From the NCBI RefSeq assembly GCF_020379485.1, contig NC_063438.1:372001-436000 (forward strand): a stretch of 64,000 nucleotides of DNA, in the 5' to 3' direction. The stretch is from Brassica napus (taxonomy: Eukaryota; Streptophyta; Magnoliopsida; Brassicales; Brassicaceae). Below, one piece after another: positions 49,418-62,213 of this stretch. Below the pieces are notes generated by a model, which did not search any database, had not been told where the DNA came from, and saw only the letters and a program-made list of their open reading frames with translations. The stretch's first letter is position 1; each line of letters starts with the position of its first letter. The position numbers were made by a program, and so were the translations under genes.

Positions 49418-50117
49418 TTATATTCCTTAATGGTGTAGTATTGTAATCAGTAAGATTTAATCTAGGTTTTGTTTTGTATAATTGTCTAAAGAAACGGATC
49501 CTCGTTCCCATTAGGGAGATGTGGATCTTTAAAACTGAAGGTAATGTTAAGTACTGATACTTTCCAGCAATGAAACCGTAGAATATATAACTTAGGCAAG
49601 AAAATTTCAATTTACTGCAAATTATCTAACAACTAAAAAAATTGTAGCTAATTGGTTGCACTAGCATAGTTAACATGAATTGCAATCAGTCTAACAATTT
49701 TTTGTATAATATGATTCGCACAAACTTTTAAATCGCCTAATAATTTTGTCGTTATGTATATTAACGATAATAGTGTTATAACTTTTTCATTCGGAGAGTC
49801 TATACTATATTAATATGTCGTCTCTTAAATTTTTTTTATTACATGGGCGTTGCATGTACTCTCTGTCTCTATCTTCATTTGATAAAATAACTCTATGTTC
49901 TACTGTTCATTAGCTAGGCTTTGTAGTTTCTGAATCTGTTAAAAGTAAAATTGAAATCCGCGGTTCTAATGCGTTCTAGGGTTTCAGGTTACTCTAACAC
50001 TACTCAAAGACAGCGTCAATTAATGTTGTTAGGATTTTTATTCATTGTCTCGCTTCATCTTTTTTTGTCTTGGAATCTGCATAATTAACTTTCACTTAAG
50101 CAAGATAACTAAAGAGG

Positions 50118-50166
50118 AAATTAATGCGAAGTTTTTTTTTTTTTGAACTTAAATTAATGCGAAGTT
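50118..50166 (-). mobile_element. Ultra-short retroposition-like scar
   Basis: AAATTAATGCGAAGTT occurs exactly at 50118-50133 and 50151-50166. The 17-nt insert on the minus strand is AAGTTC plus an A-run, similar to the GTTC-A(n) of the scar at 40805. Confidence 0.7.
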
Positions 50167-50437
50167 GGAAACATAAACTCAACTACTTCTACCTACTAAT
50201 TTCTGTGTGTTTGATCGACGTTCGGAATTTTTTATTTTGTTTTTGTTTTATTTACCGCTTTTGTTGGTCTTGCTGTTTCATGATTGCACCACGGTGAAGA
50301 AAAAGACGTGTGCACCGTGTTATGTCGTTTGCTATTTTCATTTACTACCCTTTTAACATTTTTATATCCAAAACGAATATAAAAGAGAAATTACACTCTT
50401 CACTGGTGTTTTCACAACCATCAAAGAAATGAAATGT

Positions 50438-51071
50438 GATTAAGAGTACTCGATAATTCTCTTCTAGTTAATTTAAACATGCTTAGATACCAATTTCAAT
50501 GAAACATCAAAATACCAAATTTGATATAATTTTATCTCTGAAAATATTAAAATGACATTATCTCACCAAATTTGGTGTAATAATATTCATCATATCAAAT
50601 ACTAAAATGATATATTTTATTATTATTTTTTTTGACAACTTTATTATTTTATTTATATGTATAATTTTTATTATTATAGTTTTAATTATTTTAAAATAAA
50701 TATATCATGCTATTTTATATTTTAATTATAATTTCCAAACTGTTAAGCATTTATTATGTAAGTTACATTTTTAAATATAAAATATTTTAATTTTAAAAAA
50801 TATTTTACATAAAATAAATAAATTAATATATAAACTAGGTAAAATAAAATAATAATAATATAAAGTTACCAAATTTTAATAAATAAACATAAAATTTAAA
50901 TGCTATAAAATATCATTGGTCAATTATAAATAATTAATATATCAAAATGTTAAAATTGAAATACTACTAATATATACTAATTTTGGTGTAGAATTTAGTA
51001 TTGTGGTTAGAGATGAAAATTAATTCAATACCAAAACACTGAACTGGATGTAATGGTTGGAGTTGTTCCTA
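50438..51071. mobile_element. Possible hAT-type MITE, degenerate
   Basis: The left end (TTAAGAGTACTC) and the reverse complement of the right end (CTAGGAACAACTCC) are loosely alike. Further in, both arms carry an AAAATACCAAATTTGATATAA-like block, then TCATCTCT/TTATCTCT, then ACACCAAA-type text in opposite orientation. The interior is very AT-rich. No clear 8-bp target duplication is seen, so ends and class are uncertain. Confidence 0.35.
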
Positions 51072-51847
51072 GCTTAGAATTTCATTCTTACTTCAAGGCT
51101 TTCAAAATCTGTGTGACAATCTACTATTACGATTTGATTGATGTTTTGTTTTATCCTTTTTTCTTCTAAAATGTACATGTACCTGTGAATAATTCATTGT
51201 TTTTTTTTCATGTGTTTATATTTCAGAGGATACTTACAAAATAAATAATTTAAAGAACCTAATTTTTTGTCCTTGTAAAATATATTGAGAAGAAAAACGT
51301 AAACCCACGTTGAACCGTGGATCCAATACTTGAAACATACTAGCAATTAGTCAATAAAATCGAAGTTTGTGTTGTCCCCTAAGTGCGTAGACTTGTTGGA
51401 AAAAGGTAGAAAACCAAATCCCACAAAGAAATATACAAAAGGTGAAAAGCAGAGAAACAAGTTACCATGCAAATTCAACTTTTTCTTCTTCGTCTGTTTG
51501 TTACTTTTGCAGCCATGTGTGTGTGTGAGAAAGAGAGAAAATGTTCAATAGAAAAGACGAAGGAAGCAAGAAAAGAAAACAATCTTATGAGGTAATACTA
51601 CTTTTTGTCTTTTTGTCTAGTGAGTGCATAGCAATGCCATTGGCTTTAGCGTGTCTGTATTGACCTTTACGGTGAGTGATAATCCCAAACCGAAGGTACA
51701 CAATCATTGTCCGAAACAAGGCCACGACTGCAACCGAAAGCAAAAGTACTTAAACTCTTGATGGCTTAAAAGTGAACGACTAAAAGACAAACTTAAAGAG
51801 ACCCATTGGTTCAAGGAAGCTACAACTTACAACATTTGCTCATCTGT

Positions 51848-51900
51848 AAGATTCGTAACACGAATACTTAGCAAAAAAAAAAAGATTCGTAACATGAATA
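51848..51900 (+). mobile_element. Ultra-short retroposition-like scar
   Basis: AAGATTCGTAACACGAATA (51848-51866) recurs at 51882-51900 with one mismatch. The insert is CTTAGC plus an A-run. Confidence 0.65.
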
Positions 51901-52265
51901 TTGGGATTCGATATAGTAAAGTAAACTCAAGATGTACCAATCCGGACAGTGGGTTTTGTCTTTTTGAATCGAGCGCAAGTTTTATTGATCATCGAGCCTT
52001 CTTGTTATGGCTCTTATAAGTGGTCCAATCCATTTTAATTCTTCTTATAATGATTTTTATTCACGTAAACTTATATCAGAACAGGTAAAGTATCCACGAC
52101 AGTAAATAGCTAGAGTCATAAAATTTATTATTACATTAAAAAACTAACAATTATGTTGTATGTATATACAACATAAAATAAATTATTATAGAAAGCATAT
52201 ATAATGTTCGTTTTTTTTTGTTATATGCGTAATTATTTATTAGTTGCCCACATATCGCAACAGTT

Positions 52266-53463
52266 TCAGCTCCTCTTTGACGCCAATATACGGTACATTT
52301 CTTCGATTTCTACCTATATAATGGAACGTTAACGTATTTAGTGGTTGAAAACATTTAGCTTCAGAAAAAAAAAACATTTAGCTTCAGCAATAACTAATCT
52401 ATAAAAATTTAAGTGAAATTAAGATATTGAAACCTGTAGAACTTGAGAAGATTTTTCCTCTGGTTCTTGAGCGTCGCAGTCACGAAGCCTCTCTCAATGT
52501 CGAAAGGTTTTGCCTCCACCGTCACCGCTTTAATGTACTCAAACTTGCTTAGCTATTAGTATCATTTTTTTCACATCCACAAAATAACATTATATAATAG
52601 TAGTATTATTTAGAGAAATCTCTAGAAGAATTATGGTTTTAGACAACATCGTCAAACAAACCTTGTTCTTCTCTGCCGTGGACTTCAGTTCTAAGAGGAT
52701 GTGTTCTTGTAGCTCCGAGATAGAACAGAGTTCTTCGAATGGTTTAGTAAAGCCGAAGTCATTAGCCCACCGGTTCACGGTTTCTGGATTTGGAACAATC
52801 ACGGCGACAAGCACAGATTTGAAGCTGTCTCCATAAACCCATATCTGATGTGAATTTATCGATCAAAAAAATTAATTGAAGAAAATCCTAAAAGATACTT
52901 GCAGACCAAGAAAGAGTTGGAAAACTCACATCTTGGACAATCGCGTTTTGTCCGTAGATGCTTTCCAAATGCTCAAGAGCAACATATTCTCCTTGTGAGA
53001 GTTTGATCAGATTCTTCTTACGGTCGATGATCCTGAGTACTCCGTTTGGAAGAATCTCACCTATGTCTCCTATTTGTAAGTGAAGCTTACTATTTATAAA
53101 GAGCATAGAGGATGAGTCTCCTTCTTGGGTTAAGCTCCTGAAGAGCCTTCTGAATCCCTTCATAGATCCTCTCGAAGACTCTTGGAACTCCGGCTATAAA
53201 AGTTGGTTTCAGTTCTTGAATATCATCGTGTAATGCATTCAAATCCTAACACACCAAAACACATCAGCATAATCAATTTTCATAATTTTCTATCCCCTAC
53301 ATAAGTTGATGATGATTATGGTTATGATTTATGAAGCTTAAGAGATTAACATACTCCATGGTAATAGCCGACGAGCGCCATTTCGAAAGAAGTATTCCTC
53401 ATTAGCACGGTCAAGAATATGAGCCAACGGTAGGAAGGAAAGATACACATCGTCAGGTGTCAT
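52266..53463 (-). pseudogene. LACS1: LACS1-like long-chain acyl-CoA synthetase pseudogene, 3' part only
   Basis: Five exon-like blocks remain on the minus strand: 53463-53355 (MTPDDVYLSFLPLAHILDR), 53245 to about 52930 (a fusion, below), 52844-52662 (IWVYGDSFKSVLVAVIVPN), 52552-52434 (LSKFEYIKAVTVEAKPFD) and 52313-52266 (VEIEEMYRILASKRS, stop). The first block is 109 nt where 111 are needed, a 2-nt deletion in NGA-SVGYYHG. The 52552 block is 119 nt where 120 are needed. The second block joins ...[11 protein letters not shown] to [20 protein letters not shown] through 21 nt that start GTAAG and end AG, too short to splice, so an intron-to-intron deletion removed the exons between. The N-terminal half is absent; satellite DNA begins about 480 bp upstream. 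It cannot make a working enzyme. Arabidopsis LACS1 (CER8) activates very-long-chain fatty acids for wax and cutin. Confidence 0.93.
52348..52387 (+). mobile_element. Ultra-short scar in the last intron of the LACS1 pseudogene
   Basis: AAAACATTTAGCTTCAG occurs exactly at 52348-52364 and 52371-52387 with only six As between. It may equally be replication slippage. Confidence 0.5.
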
Positions 53464-53944
53464 CTGACAGTAGGATGTCGTTTTAAGCCCAAGAGAAAAA
53501 CAGGACTTTAGTCAAAATCAATGTCTTTAAAAACAAAACGAAAGCTGAATCGGATAATCATTTGAGTCACGGTTCAAAATGGTTCGGCCGGGTCAAACAT
53601 GGTTAAATATATTTTAATATATAAATTTAAAATTTAAATTAGTAATTTTTTGGTCAGCTTTAGTAAACACAATACATAATTAAAATATAAATAAATATCA
53701 AATACAAAACATTACAAACATGTGATTTTGGCCACTTAAATCATTTAACAAGATATGGATCCGCTCGGTCGGGCGGGTTTTAATTTTACTTAAAATAATT
53801 TAAATTGACTTTAAAAAGATAAGTAATTTAGTTATACCTATTATTAAAAATAATTTTAATTTACATTTTTGGTAACAAACAAATATATGTCAACCTTTGA
53901 TTTTCTTAAATGTTACACTCTTGAAACCAAGTATAATTTAATAA
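53464..53944. other. Junction between the LACS1 pseudogene and the satellite array
   Basis: About 480 bp, AT-rich with two GC-rich islets (GGTTCGGCCGGGTCAAAC near 53581 and CCGCTCGGTCGGGCGGG near 53761). No LACS1 exon is visible here, so the break that removed the gene's front half lies in or beyond this segment. The islets may belong to an unidentified transposon fragment. Confidence 0.5.
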
Positions 53945-56900
53945 AATTTCAGCATAAATTAGTGGATAACCACTATAGAAACGAACACAACAAAGGTTCA
54001 AATCTTCTTTGACCATCATTCTATACTAGTGCAAGATGCAACTATGCATTAAAAAAAGATTGTCATTTTTTTTTATCTTCTATGGTTAATCCTTTATAAG
54101 AATATTAAGTTTTTCAATAAATGCTCTAGATACTGAAGTTTAAATTCTTTAGTGTCATTTAAATATTTATACCCACATTTTCTGTTAATGTAGGCCAAAC
54201 TTTTATTCATGGTAAATGAAATTTTTTTAACAATTAATCTAATAAAATTTCATATACACTCTAAATCGTTAAAACTTGAAATCTCTATTTTCTAGAGAAA
54301 CGGAGACAACAAAAGTTCCAAACATCTTTGACCATCATCTTAAGTCAGTGCGCGATGCAACTATGCATTAAAACAATTTTTTTATATTTTTGAATTTTTC
54401 TGAAAATCTGTAGGCTAACGCCCCCCTATGAAAATATTGAGTTCTTCGTTAAATGTTTTATATATTGAATCTTATATTCTTTAGTTTTGATTAAAATTTT
54501 CTAATCCCGTTCTATATTTGTATTAATATATGCTAAACTCTCTTTTATAATACATGTGCATCATTCTAAAATTTTAACAATTAATTTAATAAAACTTGAG
54601 TTTCATATAATGCATAAATCAGTGGATAACCACTGTAAAATCCTTATTATCTAGAGAAACGAAAACAACAAAGGTTCAAAATCTTCTTTGACCATCATCC
54701 TATACTAGAGGTATTAATGTATATTAAACTCTCTTTCATGGTACATGAGCATCGTTTTAATTTTTTGTCAATTAATTTAGTAAAACTTCCTAATACTCCA
54801 TAAATTGGTGGACTAACCACTATAAAATCACTATTCTCTAGAAAAACATAGACAAAAAAAGTTCCAAACCTCTTTGACCTTCATCATATGTTAGCGAAGG
54901 ATGAAATATGCATTAAAACAATATTTTAATTTTTTTAAATTTTTCTCAAATTCTATGTGTTAACCCTTACGAAAATATGTAATTTTTAGGTAAATTCTCT
55001 ATATACCGAAGCCTATGATCTTTAGTGTTGTTTTAAAATTTCTAAGCACATTCTACATTTGTAGTAATGTATATTAAACTCTTTTTCATGGTACATGGGC
55101 ATCAATTTAATTTTATGTCAATTAATTTAGTAAAACTTCATAATACTTTCTAAATTGGTGGACTAACCACTATAAAATCGCCATTTTCTAGAAAAACAGA
55201 GACCAAAAAAGTTTCAAACCTCTTTGAACTTCATCATTTGTTAGTGAGGGATGCAACAATGCATTAAAACAGTATTTTCATATTTTTGAAATTTTTTCAA
55301 AATCTATGTGTTAATCCCTACAAAAATATTGATTTTTTCGGTAAATGGTCTATATACTGAAGCCTATGCTATTTAGTGTTGTTTAAAACTTCTAAACACA
55401 TTCTACATTTGTATTAATACTTATTAAACTCTTTTTCATGGTACATGGACATCGTTTTAATTTTTTTTCAATTAATTTAGTAAAACTTCATAATACTTTC
55501 TAAATTGGTGGACTAACCATTATAAAATCGCTATTCTCTAGAAAAGCGGAGACAACAAAGGTTCCAAACCTCTTTGACCTTCATCATATGTTAGTGAAGG
55601 ATGTAACTATGCATTAAAATAGTAGTTTCATATTTTTGATTTTTTCTCAAAATCTATGTGTTAACCCCTACGGAAATATTGAATTTTCGGTAAATGGTCT
55701 ATATACTGAAGCCTATGATCTTTAGTGTCATTTTAAAATTTCTAAAGACATTCTACATTTGTATTAATTTATATTAAACTCTTTTGCATGGTACATGGGC
55801 ATCGTTTTAATTTTTTGTCAATTAATTTAGTAAAACTTCATAGTATTCACTAAATTGGTGGACTAACCACTATAAAATCGCTATTCTCTAGAAAAACGGA
55901 CACAACAAAAGTTCCAAACCTCTTTGACCTTCATCATATGTTAGTGAAGGATGCAATTATGCATTAAAACAATATTTTCATATTTTTGAATTTTTCTCAA
56001 AATCTATGTGTTAACAACCCCTACGGAAATATTGAGTTTTTTAATAAATGTTCTATATACTGAAGCCTACAATCTTTAATGTTGTTTTAAAATTTCTAAA
56101 CATATTATACTTTTGTATTAATATATATTTAACTCTCTTTCATGGTATATTGGCATCGATTTATTTTTTTGTCAATTAAATTAAAAAAACTTCATAATAC
56201 TCCCTAAATTGGTAGACTAATCACTATTAAATAGGGATTCTCTAGAAAAACGGAGACAACAAAAGTTCTAAACCTCTTTTACCTTCATCATATGTTAGTG
56301 ATGGATGTAACTATGCATTAAAAAAAAGTATTTTCATATGTTTGAAATTTTCTCAAAATCTATGGGTTAACCCTTACAAAAATATTGAATTTTTCGGTAA
56401 ACGCCCTATATACTGAAGACTATGATCTTTAGTGTTGTTTTAAAATTTCTTAACACATTCTACATTTGTATTAATCTATATTAAACTCTCTTTCATGGTA
56501 CATGAGCATCGTTTTATGTTTTTTTTCAATTAATTTAGTAAAACTTCATAATACTCCTTAAATTGGTGGACTAACCAATAGAAAATCGCTATTCTCTAGA
56601 AAATCGGAGACAACAAAGGGTTCAAACCTCGTTTACCTTCATCAAATGTAAGTGAAATATGCAACTATGCATTAAAGAAATATTTTCATATTTTTGAATT
56701 TTGCTCAAAATCTATGTGTTAACTAACTCCTATGAAAATATTGAGTTTTCGGTAAATTCTCTATATACTGAAGCCTATGATCTTTAATGTTGTTTTAAAA
56801 TTTCTAAAACACATTTTACATTTGTATTAATGTTTATTAAACTCTCTTTCATGGTACATGAGCATCGTTTTAATTTTTTTGTCATTTAATTTATTAAAAC

Positions 56901-58018
56901 TTCATAATACTCCCTAAATTGGTGGATTAACCACTAGAAAATCGCTATTCTCTAGAAAAACGGAGGCAACAAAGGTTCTAAACCTCTTTGAACTTCATCA
57001 TATGTTAGTGTAGGATGCAAATATGCATTAAAAATTAATTTAATTTTTTTTTAATTTTTTTCAAAATCTGTGGGTTAACACCCTTACGAAAATATTGAGT
57101 TTTTGGGTAAATGCTCTATAAACTGAAGCATATGATCTTTAGTGTTGTTTTAAAATTTCTAAACACATTTTACATTTGTATTAATCTATATTAAACTCTC
57201 TTTAATGGTACATGAGCATCGTTTAAATTTTTTTTTTAATTAATTTAGTAAAACTTCATAATACTCTCTAAATTGGTGGACTAACCATTAAAAAATCGCT
57301 ATTCTCTAGAAAAACGGAGACAACAAAGGTTCCAAACCTCTTTGACCTTCATCATTTGTTAGTGTAGGATGAAAATATGCATTAAAAAATTATTTTCATA
57401 TTTTTGAATTTTTCTCAAAATCTATGGGTTAACCCCTACGAAAATATTGAATTTTTCGGTAAATGCCATATATACTGAAAACTATGATCTTTAGTGTTAT
57501 TTTAAAATTTCTAAACATATTCTACATTTGTATTAATCTTTATTAAACTCTCTTTCATTGTACATGAGCATTGTTTTAATTTTTTTTTTCAATTAATTTA
57601 GTAAAACTTCATAATACTCCCTAAATTGCTGGATTAACCATTAGAAAATCGCTATTCTCTAGAAAAACGGAGACAACAAAGGTTCCAAACCTTTTTGACC
57701 TTCATCATTTGTTAGTGTAGGATGTAAATATTCATTAAAAAATTATTTTCATATTTTTGAATTTTTCTCAAAATCTATGGGTTAACCCCTACGAAAATAT
57801 TGATTTTTTGGTAAATGCCATATATACTGAAAACTATGATCTTTAGTGTTGTTTTAAAATTTCAAAATACATTTTACATTTGTATTAATCTATATTAAAC
57901 TCTCTTTCATGGTACATGAACATTGTTTTAATTTTGTTTTCAATTAATTTAGTAAAACTTCATAATACTCCCTAAATTGGTGGACTAACCACTAGAAAAT
58001 TGTTATTCTCTAGAAAAA

Positions 58019-59800
58019 CGGAGACAACAAAGGTTCCAAACCTCTTTGACATTCATCATATGTTGGTGAAGGATGCAGATATGTATTAAAACAGTATTTT
58101 CATTTTTTTTGAATTTTTTTCAAAATCTATGGGTTAACCCCCTACGAAAATATTGAATATTTCAGTAAATGTCATATATATTGAAGCCTATGGTCTTTAG
58201 TGTTGTTTTAAAATTCTAAACACATTCTACATTTGTATTAATCTATATTAAACTCTCTTTCATGGTACATGAGCATCGTTTTAATTTTTTTTAATTAATT
58301 TAGTAAAACTTCATAATATTCCATAAATTGGTGGACTAACCAATAGAAAATCGCTATTCTCTAGAAAAACGGAGACAACAAAGGTTTCAAATCTCGTTTA
58401 CATTCATCATATGTAAGTGAAGGATGCAACTATGCATTAAAGAAATATTTTTATTTTTTTTATTTTTTTTCAAAACCTATGAAAATATTGAGTTTTTCGG
58501 TAAATGCTCTATATACTGAAGCCTATGATCTTTAGTGTTGTTTTACAATTTCTAAACACATTCTATATTTGTATTAATGTATATTAAACTCTCTTTCATG
58601 GTACATGAGCATCATTTTAATTTTTTGTCAGTTAGTTTATTAAAACTTCATAATATTCCCTAAATTGGTGGACTAACCACCAGAAAATCGCTATTCTCTA
58701 GAAAAACGGAGACAACAAAGGTTCTAAACCTCTTTGAACTTCATCATATGTTAGTGAAGGATGCAAATATGCATTAAAAATTATTTTTATTTTTTTTTAA
58801 TTTTTCTCAAAATCTATGGGTTAACACCACTACGAAAATATTGAGTTTTTCGGTAAATGCTCTATAAACTGAAGCATATGATCTTTAGTGTTGTTTTAAA
58901 ATTTCTAAACACATTTTACATTTGTATTAATCTATGTTAACTCTCTTTCAAGGTACGTGAGCATCGTTTTAATTTTTTTTCAATTAATTTAGTAAAACTT
59001 CATAATACTCCCTAAATTGGTGGACTAACCATTAGAAAATCGCTATTCTCTAGATAACGGAGACAACAAAGGTTCCAAAACTCTTTGACCTTCATCATTT
59101 GTTAGTTTAGGATGAAAATATGCATTAAAAAATTATTTTCATATTTTTGAATTTTTCTCAAAATCTATGGGTTAACCCCTACGAAATATTAAATTTTTCG
59201 GTAAATGCCATATATACTGAAAACTATGATATTTAGTGTTGTTTTAAAATTTCTAAATACATTCTACATTTGTATTAATCTATATTAAACTCTCTTTCAT
59301 GGTACATGAGCATTGTTTTAATTTTTTTTTCAATTAATTTAGTAAAACTTCATAATACTCCCTAAATTGGTGAACTAACCACTAGAAAATTGTTATTCTC
59401 TAGAAAAACAGAGACAACAAAGGTTCCAAACCTTTTTGACCTTCATCACATGTTAGTGAATGATGCAGCTATGTATTAAAACAGTATTTTCATTTTTTTG
59501 AATTTTTCTCAAAATCTATGGGTTAACCCCTACGAAAATATTGAATATTTCACTAAATGCCATATATATTGAAGCCTATGGTCTTTAGTGTTGTTTTAAA
59601 ATTTCTAAACACATTCTTCATTTGTATTAATCTATATTAAACTCTCTTTCATGGTACATGAGCATCGTTTTAATTTTTTTTCAATTAATTTAGTAAAACT
59701 TCATAATATTCCTTAAATTGGTGGACTAACCAATAGAAAATCGCTATTCTCTAGAAAAACGGAGACAACAATGGTTTCAAATCTCGTTTACATTCATCAT
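58019..59800. repeat. Higher-order block, copy 1 (matches 62214-63995)
   Basis: Diagnostic variants recur at an offset of about 4195 bp: CTTTGACATTCATCATATG at 58019+, TCAAGGTACGTGAG at about 58948, TCTAGATAACGG at about 59048 and ACAGAGACAACAAAGG at 59408. The block spans about five satellite units. Confidence 0.85.
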
Positions 59801-62213
59801 ATGTAAGTGAAGGATGCAACTATGCTTTAAAGAAATATTTTCATTTTTTTGATTTTTTTTCAAAACCTATGAAAATATTGAGTTTTTCGGTAAATGCTCT
59901 ATATACTGAAGCCTATGATCTTTAGTGTTGTTTTAAAATTTCTAAACACATTCTACATTTGTATTAATGTATAATAACTCTCTTTCATGGTACATGAGCA
60001 TCATTTTAATTTTTTGTCAGTTAATTTATTAAAACTTCATAATATTCCCTAAATTGGTGGAGTAACCACTAGAAAATCGCTATTCTCTAGAAAAACGAAT
60101 ACAACAAAGGTTCTAAACCTCTTTGAACTTAATCATATGTTAGTGTAGGATGCAAATATGCATTAAAAATTATTATTATTATTTTTTTTAATTTTTCTCA
60201 AAATCTATGGGTTAACACCACTACGAAAATATTGAGTTTTTGGGTAAATACTCTATAAACTGAAGCATATGATCTTTAGTGTTGTTTTAAAATTTCTAAA
60301 CACATTTTACATTTGAATTAATCTATGATAAACTCTCTTTCATGGTACATGAGCATCGTTTTAATTTTGTTTTCAATTAATTTAGTAAAACTTCATAATA
60401 CTCCCTAAATTGGTGGACTAACCATTAGAAAATCGCTATTCTCTAGAAAAATGGAGACAACAAAAGTTCCAAACCTCTTTGACCTTCATCATTTGTTAGT
60501 GTAGGATGCAAATATGCATTAAAAAATTATTTTCATATTTTTGAATTTTTCTCAAAATCTACGGGTTAACCCCTACGAAAATATTGAATTTTTCGGTAAA
60601 TGCCATATATACTGAAAACTATGATCTTTAGTGTTGTTTTAAAATTTCTAAATACATTCTACATTTGAATTAATCTATATTAAACTCTATTTCATGGTAC
60701 ATGAGCATTGTTTTAATTTTTTTTTTAATTAATTTAGTAAAACTTCATAATACTCCCTAAATTGGTGAACTAACCACTAGAAAATTGTCATTCTCTAGAA
60801 AAACAGAGACAACAAAGTTTCCAAACCTTTTTGACCTTCATCACATGTTAGTGAATGATGCAGCTATGTATTAACACAGTATTTTCATTTTTTTGAATTT
60901 TTCTCAAAATCTATGGGTTAACCCCCCCTACGAAAATATTGAATATTTCAGTAAATGCCATATATATTGAAGCCTATGGTCTTTAGTGTTGTTTTAAAAT
61001 TTCTAAACACATTCTACATTTGTATTAATCTATATTAAACTCTCTTTCATGGTACATGAGCATCGTTTTAATTTTTTTTCAATTAATTTAGTAAAACTTC
61101 ATAATACTCCTTAAATTGGTGGACTAACCAATAGAAAATCGCTATTCTTTACAAAACGGAGACAACAAAGGTTTCAAACCTCGTTTACCTTCATCATATG
61201 TAAGTGAAGGATGCAACTATGTATTAAAACAGTATTTTCATTTTTTTGAATTTTTCTCAAAATCTATGGGTTAACCCCTACGAAAATATTGAGTTTTTCA
61301 GTTAACGCCATATATACTGAAGCCTATGGTCTTTAGTGTTGTTTTAAAATTATAAACACATTCTACATTTGTATTGATGTATATTAAACTCTCTTTCATG
61401 GTACATGAGCATCTTTTTAATTTTTTGTCAGTTAATTTATTAAAACTTCATAATATTCTATAAATTGGTGGACTAACCACTAGAAAATCGCTTTTCTCTA
61501 GAAAAACGAATACAACAAAGGTTCTAAACCTCTTTGAACTTCATCATGTGTTAGTGTAGGATGCAAATATGCATTAAAAATTATTTTCATTTTTTTTTAA
61601 TTTTTTTCAAAATCTATGGGTTAACACCACTACGAAAATATTGAGTTTTTGGGCAAATACTCTATAAACTGTAGCATATGATCTTTAGTGTTGTTTTAAA
61701 ATTTCTAAACACATTTTACATTTGAATTAATCTATATTAAACTCTCTTTCATGGTACATGAGCATCGTTTTAATTTTGTTTTCAATTAATTTAGTAAAAC
61801 TTCATAATTCTCCCTAAATTGGTGGACTAACCATTAGTAAATCGCTATTCTCTAGAAAAACCGAGACAACAAAGGTTCCAAACCTCTTTGACCTTCATCA
61901 TTTGTTAGTGTAGGATGCAAATATGCATTAAAAAATTATTTTCATATTTTTGAATTTTTTCTCAAAATCTATGGGTTAACCCCTACGAAAATATTGAATT
62001 TTTCGGAAATGCCATATATACTGAAAACTATGATCTTAAGTGTTGTTTTAAAATTTCTAAATACATTCTACATTTTTATTAATCTATATTAAATTCTCTT
62101 TCATGGTACATGAGCATTGTTTTAATTTGTTTTTTAATTAATTTAGTAAAACTTCATAATACTTCCTAAATTGGTGAACTAACCACTAGAAAAATTGTCA
62201 TTCTCTAAAAAAA

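Larger units (their letters stand above)
49418..52265. other. AT-rich interval between WRKY23 and the LACS1 pseudogene
   Basis: 2.8 kb without a recognised gene. The left end holds the WRKY23 3' UTR. Two scars, a possible MITE and small T-runs are listed separately. In Arabidopsis I recall a DEAH-type RNA helicase gene (At2g47250) in this interval; no trace is seen. Confidence 0.55.
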
